NCBI RefSeq assembly: GCF_017573465.1
Contig: NZ_JAGEPF010000059.1
Location: forward strand, 1 to 39,650
Source: Actinomadura violacea
GTDB taxonomy: Bacteria; Actinomycetota; Actinomycetes; Streptosporangiales; Streptosporangiaceae
Length of the DNA: 39,650 nt
Direction: 5' to 3'
The notes below the pieces were generated by a model. That model was not told the DNA's origin. It worked only from the letters and a program-made list of their open reading frames with translations, and searched no databases. Positions 31,248 to 39,403 of this stretch are shown piece by piece (the first letter of the stretch is position 1; each line of letters starts with the position of its first letter). A program made the translations under genes and the position numbers.

Positions 31248-31393
31248 CCCAGGGGGGACGACCCCCCTGGAACCCCCCGTCACGACGGACAGGCTGTTTC
31301 GCGCTCCGCTAGCGCTCCGCGCGAAACAGCCTGTCCGTCGTCGGGCATGCCCGCTGCGCTCGCTAGCGCTCGCTCCGCGTGCCTGCCCGTGGC
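31248..31393 (+). repeat. Stem-loop repeat element, copy B
   Basis: It starts right after the tatB TAG and matches copy A (3847-3993) in order and sequence: terminator-like hairpin CCAGGGGGG/CCCCCCTGG (31249-31270), perfect 23-bp inverted repeat (31282-31304 with 31319-31341, identical 14-nt loop), then GGGCATGC...GCCTGCCC, here with one mismatch against the perfect GGGCAGGC of copy A. It differs from A at five stem pairs, each compensated, and at few flanking bases. Confidence 0.85.
31249..31270 (+). terminator. tatB terminator hairpin
   Basis: A 9-bp stem CCAGGGGGG/CCCCCCTGG with loop ACGA, 1 nt past the tatB stop and part of repeat copy B. Confidence 0.65.
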
Positions 31394-31487
31394 CCCGGCT
31401 GAGCTCTGCTCTTCCGCAAGGAGCCGCAGCCGGGTCCCCGTCAGGGCCTTCAGCCACCGCAGACATGCCCGTGACCAGGGGACGAGT

Positions 31488-31767
31488 ATGCGCAAGGGCC
31501 CGCGCGCGCCCTCAGCGGACAAAAGCCCGTGACAACGAAGGACTCGCGCCCTCAGTGGGCTGCGAAAGGCCCCGCGCCCTCAGTCGGTGGAGGCCCGTGA
31601 AGCGAAGGACCCGCGCTCTTAGCGGGCGACGGCCTGAAGCTGCGAAGGGCCGGCGGGCCCTCAGCGGGTGGAGGCCCGTGGCTGTGAAAGGACTCCCGCT
31701 CTCAGGGGGGCGGAGGCTCATAGCTGCGCAAGGGCCCGCGCCCTCGGGGGGTGGAGGCCCGTAACTA
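31488..31767 (+). repeat. Degenerate ~41-bp tandem repeat array
   Basis: About seven head-to-tail units of roughly 41 bp. Typical pieces are GCTGCGAAGGGC, CCGCGCCCTCAG, YGGGTGGAGGCCCGT. The shared GCCC(G/T) junction recurs at 31592, 31631, 31673, 31715 and 31756 (steps 39, 42, 42, 41); one earlier unit is shortened. Translation gives imperfect 14-residue repeats, but stops and poor conservation argue against a gene. There is no spacer between units. Confidence 0.7.
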
Positions 31768-31769
31768 TG

Positions 31770-31796
31770 AAAGGCCCCGCTCGAGGCGGGGCCTTT
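31770..31796. terminator. Terminator between the repeat array and mrp
   Basis: AAAGGCCCCGC and GCGGGGCCTTT form an 11-bp stem with a 5-nt loop, ending in T-rich sequence, 10 bp from the mrp stop. It serves mrp (leftward) and can also stop rightward transcripts. Its left arm is the last, partial unit of the ~41-bp array. Confidence 0.75.
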
Positions 31797-31805
31797 CTTG
31801 GTGTG

Positions 31806-32945
31806 TCAGCGGCCCTTGGGGGAGATGCCGAGGGACATGCCGGCGAGGCCGCGGGAGCGGCCGGCCAGCTTGTCGGCGATGGTGCGCAGTTCCTTCGCGG
31901 CGCCCGCGTCGGGGTCGCCGAGGACCAGCGGGGTGCCGTTGTCGCCGCCCTCGCGGAGGCGGGGGTCGATCTCGACCTGGCCGAGCAGCGGGACCTTGGT
32001 GCCGAGGGTGCGGGCCAGGGCGTCGGCGACGGTCTGGCCGCCGCCCTCGCCGAAGATGTACTGGCGCTCGCCGCAGTGCGCGCAGGTCAGGTACGACATG
32101 TTCTCGATCACGCCGACGACCTGCTGGTGGGTCTGCGCGGCGATCGCGCCGGCGCGCTCGGCGACCTCGGCGGCGGCCTGCTGCGGGGTGGTGACCACGA
32201 GGATCTCCGCGGACGGCAGCAGCTGCGCGACGGAGATCGCGATGTCGCCGGTGCCGGGCGGCAGGTCCATGAGCAGGACGTCCAGGTCGCCCCAGTAGAC
32301 GTCGGCGAGGAACTGCTGCAGGGCCCGGTGCAGCATCGGACCGCGCCACACGACCGGCTGGTTCCCGGCGGTGAACATGCCGACGGAGATGACCTTCACG
32401 TCGTGCGCCACCGGCGGCATGATCATGTCGGCGACCTTGGTGGGGGAGTCGGCGACGCCCAGCATGCGGGGGACCGAGTGGCCGTAGATGTCGGCGTCCA
32501 CGACGCCGACCTTGCGGCCCTGCGCGGCGAGCGCCGCGGCCAGGTTGACGGTGACCGAGGACTTGCCGACGCCGCCCTTGCCGCTCGCGACCGCGTACAC
32601 CTTGGTCAGCGAGTTCGGCTTGGCGAAGGGGATCTCCTTGGCGGGCTCGCCGCCGCGCAGCTTGGTCTGCAGGTCCTTGCGCTGCTCCTCGCTCATCACG
32701 TCCAGGTCGACCTGGACCGAGGTGACCCCGGCGAGCCTGGAGACGGCCTCCGTGACGTTCTTGGTGATGGTGTCCCGCATCGGGCACCCGGCAACGGTCA
32801 GGTAGACGCCGACGCGGACGGCGCCGTCCGTGGCGATGTCGATGTCCTTGACCATGTCGAGCTCGGTGATGGGCTTGCGGATCTCAGGGTCGTTCACCGT
32901 GGCGAGGGCCGCGGTCACCTGCTCGGTCGTCAACTGGTGGGCCAT
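31806..32945 (-). CDS. mrp: Mrp/ApbC-family iron-sulfur cluster carrier ATPase
   Basis: 379 aa. An N-terminal MIP18/DUF59 domain (1-95, with VAGCPMRDTI), then a P-loop NTPase: SGKGGVGKSSVTVNL (121-135, deviant Walker A with two Lys), VGVVDADIYGHSVP (switch I region) and LDVLLMDLPPGTGD (Walker B-like). CAHCG near 285 is the C-x-x-C that holds a bridging 4Fe-4S cluster in the dimer. It passes Fe-S clusters to apoproteins. TACCAT (32957-32952) 6 nt before ATG 32945 suggests a leaderless mRNA. Rv1229c is the mycobacterial counterpart in the same neighbourhood. Confidence 0.93.
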   Translation of the reverse strand: MAHQLTTEQVTAALATVNDPEIRKPITELDMVKDIDIATDGAVRVGVYLTVAGCPMRDTITKNVTEAVSRLAGVTSVQVDLDVMSEEQRKDLQTKLRGGEPAKEIPFAKPNSLTKVYAVASGKGGVGKSSVTVNLAAALAAQGRKVGVVDADIYGHSVPRMLGVADSPTKVADMIMPPVAHDVKVISVGMFTAGNQPVVWRGPMLHRALQQFLADVYWGDLDVLLMDLPPGTGDIAISVAQLLPSAEILVVTTPQQAAAEVAERAGAIAAQTHQQVVGVIENMSYLTCAHCGERQYIFGEGGGQTVADALARTLGTKVPLLGQVEIDPRLREGGDNGTPLVLGDPDAGAAKELRTIADKLAGRSRGLAGMSLGISPKGR

Positions 32946-32951
32946 GCGTCC

Positions 32952-33059
32952 ATGGTATGAACCCCGCGACGGTATCGGCCAATCGGGTGCCCGACCTCAC
33001 ATCGGGCGCGCGACACCCGCCCCCGGCCCCTTCGCCCGCGGCTCCCGGCACCGTAACAT
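32952..33059. promoter_or_regulatory. Leaderless promoters of mrp and marR
   Basis: TACCAT on the minus strand (32957-32952) is 6 nt from the mrp ATG, and TAACAT on the plus strand (33054-33059) is 6 nt from the marR GTG 33066. The 120-bp divergent gap has no other clear signal; a MarR palindrome was not obvious. Confidence 0.5.
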
Positions 33060-33065
33060 CGGGGC

Positions 33066-33521
33066 GTGACATCGCAGTCCAGCACCATGTCGCGCACCGA
33101 GCTGGCGGTGTGGCGCACGATGCTCCGCGCCCAGGTCCAGATCTCGCGGCGGCTCCAGGCGGACCTGCTCGCCGACCATGATCTCGCGCTGGGCTCCTAC
33201 GACGTGCTGATGCATCTCGGTGAGGCGCCGGACGGGCGGCTGCGGATGAACGACCTCGCCGACCGGGTGCTGCTGTCGCGCAGCGGCCTGACCCGGCTGG
33301 TCGACCGGCTGCAGCGGGACGGCCTGGTCGTCCGGCAGTCCTGCACGAGCGACGCGCGGGGCCTGTACGCGGTGCTGACCCCGGCGGGGCGGGCGCGGCT
33401 GGCGGACGCGACGCCGACGTACCGGCAGGGCGTCCGCGAGTACGTGCTGAGCCGGCTGGACGAGCCGGACCTGCGGACGTTCGGCGTCATCCTCGACAAG
33501 CTGGCCGACGAGGCCGTCTAG
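33066..33521 (+). CDS. MarR-family transcriptional regulator
   Basis: 151 aa. Winged helix: RLRMNDLADRVLLSRSGLTRLVDRLQRDGL (split as helix 3-4, about residues 60-89), wing QSCTSDARGLYAVLTPAGRARL. The N-terminal dimer helix includes AVWRTMLRAQVQISRRLQAD. MarR proteins typically repress nearby efflux or redox genes and respond to small phenolic compounds or oxidation; the single Cys in the wing (QSCTSD) is a possible redox site, inference only. GTG 33066 lies 6 nt after TAACAT. Its divergent neighbour is mrp; its convergent neighbour is the DUF1003 gene. Confidence 0.88.
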   Translation: MTSQSSTMSRTELAVWRTMLRAQVQISRRLQADLLADHDLALGSYDVLMHLGEAPDGRLRMNDLADRVLLSRSGLTRLVDRLQRDGLVVRQSCTSDARGLYAVLTPAGRARLADATPTYRQGVREYVLSRLDEPDLRTFGVILDKLADEAV

Positions 33522-33540
33522 GCGGCGGGCGGCGGCCCGG

Positions 33541-34029
33541 CTAGGACAGCGTCGGATGCTGGTCCTTGGCGTCCAGCTCGCGGAGGATCTGCTGGAGCTC
33601 CGAGCGCAGGAAGTCGCGGGTGACGACCTCGCTGAGCGCGACCCGCAGCCCGGCGATCTCCCGGGTGATGTACTCGGTGTCGGCGATGGTGCGCTCGTTG
33701 CGGGAGCGGTCCTGCTCGTACTGGACGCGGTCCCGGTCGTCCTGCCGGTTCTGGGCGAGCAGGATCAGCGGCGCCGCGTAGGACGCCTGCAGCGACAGGA
33801 TCAGCGTCAGGAAGATGAACGGGTAGGGGTCCCAGCGCAGGAAGTGCGGCGCGAGGAAGTTCCAGCCGATCCAGACGACGATGAACCCCGTCATGTAGAC
33901 CAGGAACCGGGCGGTCCCGAGGAACCGGGCGATCCGTTCGGAGAGGCGGCCGAACGACTCGGGGTCGTAGTGCGGCCGCGGCACGATCGTGCGGCGGACC
34001 TCGCGCGGCTGGTCCAGACGTGGTGTCAT
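33541..34029 (-). CDS. DUF1003 membrane protein
   Basis: 162 aa. FGRLSERIARFLGTARFLVY leads into two membrane helices (about 38-58, TARFLVYMTGFIVVWIGWNF; about 70-92, YPFIFLTLILSLQASYAAPL), then NRQDDRDR and a soluble helical tail (about 105-155). SLQASYAAPLILLAQNRQ is the DUF1003 signature. Function is unknown; in many actinobacteria it sits beside the MgtE-like CBS protein. ATG 34029 overlaps that gene's TGA (ATGA), so the two are translated together and may act as one unit. Confidence 0.88.
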   Translation of the reverse strand: MTPRLDQPREVRRTIVPRPHYDPESFGRLSERIARFLGTARFLVYMTGFIVVWIGWNFLAPHFLRWDPYPFIFLTLILSLQASYAAPLILLAQNRQDDRDRVQYEQDRSRNERTIADTEYITREIAGLRVALSEVVTRDFLRSELQQILRELDAKDQHPTLS

Positions 34030-35348
34030 CTCGCCCCCTCGGCGCCCCGGAGTGCCTCTTCCTCGGGATCCGCGGACACCTCGGCGAAGGCGTCCATGGC
34101 GGTCTCCCGCCAGTCCTCGGGCAGCAGGTGGTCGAGGACGTCGTCGATGGTCACCGAGCCGAGCAGGTGCCCGTTCTCGTCCACGACGGGCGCGGCGACC
34201 AGGTTGTAGGTGGCCAGGATCATCGCGACGGACTCCAGCGTCATGGTGGGCCGCAGCGGGTCGAGCTCGGTGTCGCAGATGCCGCTGACCAGGGTCGGCG
34301 GCGGTTCGCGCAGCAGCCGCTGGAAGTGCACGGTGCCGAGGTAGCGGCCGGTGGGGGTGGCGGTCGGCGGCCGGCACACGTACACCTGCGCGGCGAGCGC
34401 CGGGTTCAGGTCGGGGTTGCGGATCTGGGCGAGCGCCTCGGCGACCGTCGCGTCCGGCGGGACGATCACCGGGTCGGTGGTCATCAGGCCGCCGGCGGAG
34501 TGGTCCTCGTAGGTGAGGAGCCGGCGGACGGGCGCGGCGTCCTGCGGCTCCATCAGCGTCAGCAGCCGCTCGCGCTGCTCGGTGGGCAGCTCGCCGAGCA
34601 GGTCGGCGGCGTCGTCGGGGCCCATCGCCTCCAGGACGTCGGCGGCGCGGTCCGCCTCCAGCTTGCCGAGGATCTCGATCTGGTCGTCCTCGGGCAGCTC
34701 CTCCAGGACGTCGGCGAGGCGCTCGTCGTCGAGGGCGGCGGCGACCTCGGTGCGCCGCTTGGGGGGCAGCTCGTGCACGATGCCGGCGAGGTCGGCGGCC
34801 TTCATCTGGCCGAACGCGGCGATCAGCCCGGCGGCGCCCTGGCCGTGCTCGACGGCGGAGAAACCCTCGACGTCGTCCCAGTTCACGACCATGCTCTCGC
34901 CACGGCGGCGCAGGCCGGCGCCGCGGCGCAGCCCCCGCCCGCCGCGCCGGACGGCGACCTTGCCGACCAGCCAGTCGCGGGTGCGGGTCGGCTCCATCGC
35001 CACGTCGACGACGGAGACGGGCTCGCCGGAGTCGCAGAGCCGGATGGTGCGGTCGAGCATCTCGGCGATGACGAGCGTCTCGGACTCGCGCTTGCTGAAC
35101 CGGCGCATGTTCAGCCGGCCGTCGAAGATGATCGCGTCGGCCTCGATCACCTGCACCCGGGTGATCGGCAGGAACACCGGGCGGCGCGGGCCGACCTCGA
35201 CGACGAGGCCGAGCACCCGGGGCGGCCGGGGGGCCAGGCGCAGCGCCACCACCACGTCGCGGACCCGGCCGACCTGGTCGCCGGCGGGGTCGAACACGGC
35301 GATCCCGGCGAGCCGCGCGATGAACACGCGCGTCGGAGCTCCGCTCAT
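34026..35348 (-). CDS. MgtE_N and CBS-domain protein without a membrane channel
   Basis: 440 aa. A PRC-barrel-like N-terminus (FDPAGDQVGRVRDVVVAL, about 18-35; a second copy from about 105, VSVVDVAMEP), MgtE intracellular N domain about 190-280 (LADVLEELPEDDQIEILGKL; RAADVLEAMGPDDAADLLGE), and two CBS domains about 290-415 (LMTTDPVIVPPDATVAEALA; MILATYNLVAAPVVDENGHL). The five-helix Mg2+ channel of true MgtE is missing, so it is a possible Mg2+ or nucleotide sensor that works with the overlapping DUF1003 membrane protein. ATG 35348 has TAGTGT (35361-35356) 7 nt upstream, fitting a leaderless start. Rv1232c is the mycobacterial equivalent. Confidence 0.88.
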   Translation of the reverse strand: MSGAPTRVFIARLAGIAVFDPAGDQVGRVRDVVVALRLAPRPPRVLGLVVEVGPRRPVFLPITRVQVIEADAIIFDGRLNMRRFSKRESETLVIAEMLDRTIRLCDSGEPVSVVDVAMEPTRTRDWLVGKVAVRRGGRGLRRGAGLRRRGESMVVNWDDVEGFSAVEHGQGAAGLIAAFGQMKAADLAGIVHELPPKRRTEVAAALDDERLADVLEELPEDDQIEILGKLEADRAADVLEAMGPDDAADLLGELPTEQRERLLTLMEPQDAAPVRRLLTYEDHSAGGLMTTDPVIVPPDATVAEALAQIRNPDLNPALAAQVYVCRPPTATPTGRYLGTVHFQRLLREPPPTLVSGICDTELDPLRPTMTLESVAMILATYNLVAAPVVDENGHLLGSVTIDDVLDHLLPEDWRETAMDAFAEVSADPEEEALRGAEGAR

Positions 35349-35355
35349 GGGCCTG

Positions 35356-35361
35356 ACACTA
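35356..35361 (-). promoter_or_regulatory. -10 box of the MgtE_N/CBS gene (leaderless)
   Basis: TAGTGT, 7 nt before ATG 35348 on this strand. Confidence 0.45.
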
Positions 35362-35474
35362 CCCATGCCCGGCGCGCCGATTCGGCGCGGGCGCGGGGCC
35401 CGGCCGGTGACCGGCGGGTGAAACGGCGGTGCCGGGAGCCTTCGCGCGGGGCCCGGCGGGCCGCGCGGCGGATC

Positions 35475-35891
35475 CTAGGCCTCGACCCAGCCGTGCTTCT
35501 TGGCGAAACCGAGGAAGCTCTCCCGGATGCTGACGATCTGCCGCCCGGTCAGGTCGGGCGTGCCCGACAGCAGCAGCTCGGTGATGTCCTCGCGCAGCTC
35601 CGCGGGCTCGAGGACGTCGCACAGCCCCTCGTCCAGCAGCTGCGAGGACGACGACGACTGCCGCGGCGCCGGCGAGGACGCCGACGCCCGGGACAGGATG
35701 CGGACGCCGAACGCCTTCGGGCCCCGCTCGCTGTCGACCGTCTCGAACTCGACCGTCGCGCCGGGCGTCAGGCCCGACTTGTCGTCGAGGACCTCGTTGG
35801 CGTGGACGAACACGTCGTCACCGCCGCCGTCGGGAACGATGAACCCGTAGCCGCGAACCCCGTCGAACCGCAGAACTCGTCCAGTACGCAC
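35475..35891 (-). CDS. Cold-shock-domain protein with C-terminal extension
   Basis: 138 aa from GTG 35891 (VRTGRVLRFDGVRGYGFIVP); GTG 35912 would add 7 residues that the family lacks. The cold-shock domain covers about 1-65: GVRGYGFIVPD (RNP1) and DVFVHANEV (RNP2). A Ser-rich linker (QSSSSSQLLDEG) then leads to a 60-residue helical C-terminal part (ELREDITELLLSGTPDLTGR) not found in short Csp proteins. It should bind single-stranded nucleic acid. This longer type recurs in actinomycetes. The upstream region has TAGATT and TAGTTC but no decisive promoter. Confidence 0.83.
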   Translation of the reverse strand: MRTGRVLRFDGVRGYGFIVPDGGGDDVFVHANEVLDDKSGLTPGATVEFETVDSERGPKAFGVRILSRASASSPAPRQSSSSSQLLDEGLCDVLEPAELREDITELLLSGTPDLTGRQIVSIRESFLGFAKKHGWVEA

Positions 35892-36172
35892 CAGAACCGA
35901 CCAACTCTCCACACCGCGAAACGCGAACCAGAACTACTCTTCCCCAATCTAGCGCGCTCACCTGCCGGGCCACGGGAAGCGGCCGCCGGGGCCGCCCTGC
36001 CGCGCGTACGGGACGCCTAGGGATGCTGTGACGCCGTGAAGGCGCCGCGACGCGGGGGTGTTGCGGGGATGTGAGCGGCGCGAACGTTCTTGTGTCATCC
36101 AGGTGAGTAGGCGCGGGGGAGAAGGTGAGGGATATTCGGGTTCCCTGATCGCTGCGACGGCGGGAGCCTGGT

Positions 36173-39100
36173 ATGCGCGTGCGGCCGGTGATCGCGATCC
36201 TGATGGCGGCCCTGCTGGCCTGGGCGCCCGCCGCGTTCGCGGAGGGCGGGTTCCCCGCGTCCCCGCCCAACGACCCGGGCTATGCGAGCGCCGAGGCGCC
36301 GGGCTGCGGGAACGGCGTCAACGGCGAGCAGCACGCGCTCTACTCGTTCATGCCGAAATGCGCGCCGAACGCCAAGGACCCGGAGAACGCGTCCGGGATG
36401 TCGGTCGACAAGGCGTGGCGCGACTACACGACCGGATCGCCGGACGTCGTGATCGCCTACGTCGAGGGCGGGATCAACTGGCACAACGGCGACGCCCCCG
36501 AACTCGCCGACAAGGTCTTCCTCAACACCGGTGAGCTGCCGAGACCCGAAGGGTCGTCCACCTACGACAAGGACGGCGATGGCGCGGTCACCGCCGCGGA
36601 CTACGCCGGCGACCCGCGCGTGAAGGACGCCAACGGCAACGGCCGCATCGACCCCGAGGACCTGATCGCCGCGTTCTCCAACGGCAAGGACGACGACGGC
36701 AACGGCTTCACCGACGACATCTCCGGCTGGGACTTCTACGAGCACCAGAACGACCCCGCCACCTATGACTCCACCTACGGGCACGCGAACAGCCAGATGA
36801 AGACGCTCGCCGCGCAGACCAACAACGGTGTGCAGGGCGCCGGAGTGTGCCCGCGCTGCCGGATCCTGCCCGTCCGCGCGGGCCAGGAGGCCCTCGACCG
36901 GACGGACGACCTGGCGCAGGCGTGGCTGTACGCCGCGCACATGGGCGCGAAGGTGATCGTCAGCACGACCGCGGACCTCGGCTACTCCTCCTATATGCGG
37001 CAGACCGTCGAGAAGCTGTGGCGGGACGGCGTCGTCATGGTCGAGTCGAGCAACGACTTCGACTCCACCGACCACCAGGGCGGCATGTTCTGGCCGCACG
37101 TCATCCCGGGCAACGGGCTCGTCCCGAACACCGCCGGGGTCCCGGACCCGCTCGCCAACACGCTCACCACCACCTACCGGACGCGCTCGGACGAGACGTC
37201 GTTCGGCGCCAAGGCGATGTTCTCCGTGGCCACGCAGGGCGGGTCGACGTCGGAGTCGACGCCGACGACCGGCGGGGTGTTCGGCCTGCTGCTGTCGTAC
37301 GGGATCCAGATCGGTCGGCCGCTGACGAACGAGGAGGCCGTGCAGGTGCTGCGGGCGACGGCCTCCGACATCGACGACCCGCACCTGCCCTGGCCCGGCA
37401 AGCCGGGATGGGACCGGCAGTACGGGTACGGGCGGCCGAACGTCGCCAAGGCCATGCAGGCCGTGAAGGACGGGAACGTCCCGCCCGTCGGCGCGATCAC
37501 CGCGCCCGACTGGTACTCGCTCTACGATCCGGCGACCACGAAGTCGGTCGACGTGACGGGATACGTCGCCGCGCCGCGCTCGTCCGGATACCGGTACGAA
37601 CTGGAGTGGGCGCCGGGCATCGAACCGTCCGACGGCGCCTTCCACAAGGCCGGGTCCGGCACCGGCTCCTCGCCCCACGACGGACACATCGGCACGCTCG
37701 ACCTCTCGCAGGTTCCGAAATCGGTGTGGGACGCGCAGTACAAGCTGTCGACCGACAAAGCGCTGTCGGCCAGCGAGCAGTACACGGTCACGCTGCGGCT
37801 CCGCGTCTGGGACGCGTCCGGGCGGATGGGGGAGGAGCGGCGCGCCATCGCCGTCCACCACGACCCCGCGCTGCGCGCCGGCTTCCCCCGCAAGCTCGGC
37901 GTCGGCAACGAGAGCCAGCCCGCGATCACCGATCTCCAAGGCCGGAAGGCGGTCGTCTACGCCGACGGCGACGGCCGCGTCCACGCGCTCGACGGCGCGT
38001 CCGGCAAGGAACTGCCCGGCTGGCCCGCCACCACCCGCCCGACCGTCCCGCAGCACGCCTATCCCGGCATCGACCCAGGTCACGAGCCCGTCGTGGCGCC
38101 CGTCGCGGTCGGCGACCTGCTCCACGACGGCCACCAGGAGGTGGTCGCGACCAGCACGACCGGCCGTACCTATGTCTTCGACGCGTCCGGACGGCTCCTC
38201 CCTGGCTGGCCCAAGACCATCGACACCGGCGTGACCGCCCCGCCCATCCCGCGTCCCGCCCTCAAGTACACGCGCCTGCCGGTGCGGGGCGCGACCGCCT
38301 CGCCCGTTCTGGCCGACCTGGACGGCGACGGCCGGCTCGAGGTCGTCCAGGCCGGCTGGGACGGCCGCGTCCACGCGTGGCACCCGGACGGCTCCGATCT
38401 GCACGGATGGCCCGTCGAGGTGCGTACGGACAACGGACCGCCCGTCGGATACATCCGGATCAACGACCACAAGCTTCCCGGCACCCCCGCGGTCGCCGAT
38501 CTCGACGGCGACGGCAAACCGGAGATCGTCCTGCGCTCCCAGCTGTCCGACAGCAAGGGCGGGGGAGAGCAGTTCTACGGGGCGAACTACGCCTTCGCCT
38601 ACCACGCGGACGGCACGCCCGTGTCCGGCTGGCCCGTCCGGATGGCCTCGGTCATGACCTTCTACGGCAGCGCGCAGGAGTTCATCACCGAGGGCGTCAA
38701 CCAGCCCGTCACGGCCGACGTGGACGGCGACGGCAAGGACGAGGTCGCGACCGGGCCCTCGTTCGGCCCCACCTACCTGATCTCCGGGGCCGGCAAGATC
38801 CTCCGCGACTACGGGCCGCTCGCCAACCCGGCGCTGGACCCGTCCGCCGTGCTCGGCGGCAACCTCCCGGCGGACGTGCCGCTCTCCTTCACCACGTCCG
38901 GGGCGTTCGGCCGGTTCGGCCCCCTCGGCCGGCTCAGCTACACCGAGGGCGGCTCCGGCGCCGCGTCCCTGGTCGCCGCCTTGCTGTTCCCCGGCAGCGG
39001 GCAGCCGATCGGCAACTACCAGCGCGGCTACGACGCCGCCACCGCCCTGCCCGTGCCCGGCTTCCCGCAGCGCCGCACCGGCCTGGCCTTCCTCGGCTCC

Positions 39101-39403
39101 CCGATCATCGCGGACGTCACCGGCGACGGCCGCGCCGAGGTGATCGGCGGCGGCGACACCTCCACCCTGCACGCCTTCGGCCAGACCGGCCAGGCCGCCG
39201 GCTTCCCCCTGTTCACCGGCGGCTGGACGATCTGGTCCCCGTCCGCCGGGGACCTGGACGGCGACGGGCGCACCGACCTGGTCGCCACCACCCGCGAGGG
39301 CTACCTGTTCGCCTGGAAGACCCAGGGCAAAGCGGGCGCCATCGAGTGGCCCACCTACCACCACGACGACCAGCGCACAGGCCACTACGGGCCCCTGCGC
39401 TGA
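36173..39403 (+). CDS. Secreted subtilase-like (S8) protein with FG-GAP repeats
   Basis: 1076 aa. A signal peptide ends at about AFA-EG (residue 23). The subtilase-like part covers 80-430: DVVIAYVEGGINW, TYGHANSQMKTLAAQ, VMVESSNDFDS, GGSTSESTPTTGG. Thus Glu98 stands where the catalytic Asp should be, His204 and Ser360 are present, and the usual GHGTHVAG is GHANSQM. A Ca-binding-like insert lies at 131-185 (DKDGDGAVT, DANGNGRID, DDDGNGFTDD). The C-terminal half has five FG-GAP/VCBS repeats (DLDGDGRLE near 713, then about 774, 846, 979, 1025) that should form a beta-propeller. ATG 36173 has GGGAG 6 nt upstream. Whether it cleaves protein is open. Confidence 0.82.
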   Translation: MRVRPVIAILMAALLAWAPAAFAEGGFPASPPNDPGYASAEAPGCGNGVNGEQHALYSFMPKCAPNAKDPENASGMSVDKAWRDYTTGSPDVVIAYVEGGINWHNGDAPELADKVFLNTGELPRPEGSSTYDKDGDGAVTAADYAGDPRVKDANGNGRIDPEDLIAAFSNGKDDDGNGFTDDISGWDFYEHQNDPATYDSTYGHANSQMKTLAAQTNNGVQGAGVCPRCRILPVRAGQEALDRTDDLAQAWLYAAHMGAKVIVSTTADLGYSSYMRQTVEKLWRDGVVMVESSNDFDSTDHQGGMFWPHVIPGNGLVPNTAGVPDPLANTLTTTYRTRSDETSFGAKAMFSVATQGGSTSESTPTTGGVFGLLLSYGIQIGRPLTNEEAVQVLRATASDIDDPHLPWPGKPGWDRQYGYGRPNVAKAMQAVKDGNVPPVGAITAPDWYSLYDPATTKSVDVTGYVAAPRSSGYRYELEWAPGIEPSDGAFHKAGSGTGSSPHDGHIGTLDLSQVPKSVWDAQYKLSTDKALSASEQYTVTLRLRVWDASGRMGEERRAIAVHHDPALRAGFPRKLGVGNESQPAITDLQGRKAVVYADGDGRVHALDGASGKELPGWPATTRPTVPQHAYPGIDPGHEPVVAPVAVGDLLHDGHQEVVATSTTGRTYVFDASGRLLPGWPKTIDTGVTAPPIPRPALKYTRLPVRGATASPVLADLDGDGRLEVVQAGWDGRVHAWHPDGSDLHGWPVEVRTDNGPPVGYIRINDHKLPGTPAVADLDGDGKPEIVLRSQLSDSKGGGEQFYGANYAFAYHADGTPVSGWPVRMASVMTFYGSAQEFITEGVNQPVTADVDGDGKDEVATGPSFGPTYLISGAGKILRDYGPLANPALDPSAVLGGNLPADVPLSFTTSGAFGRFGPLGRLSYTEGGSGAASLVAALLFPGSGQPIGNYQRGYDAATALPVPGFPQRRTGLAFLGSPIIADVTGDGRAEVIGGGDTSTLHAFGQTGQAAGFPLFTGGWTIWSPSAGDLDGDGRTDLVATTREGYLFAWKTQGKAGAIEWPTYHHDDQRTGHYGPLR

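Noticed and set aside
31488..31767. CRISPR array
   Set aside because: Repeats abut with no unique spacers, units are degenerate and no cas genes are present.
34026..35348. Full MgtE magnesium transporter
   Set aside because: The MgtE_N and CBS parts are present, but there are no membrane segments for the channel domain.
36095..39385. 1096-codon open frame on the minus strand opposite the subtilase-like gene
   Set aside because: It mirrors the real gene in a high-GC codon register, is rich in Val/Gly/Arg without domain patterns, and has no promoter or ribosome site. The same holds for long frames at 27617-30127(-), 5903-8167(-), 13313-14722(-) and 31668-32960(+).
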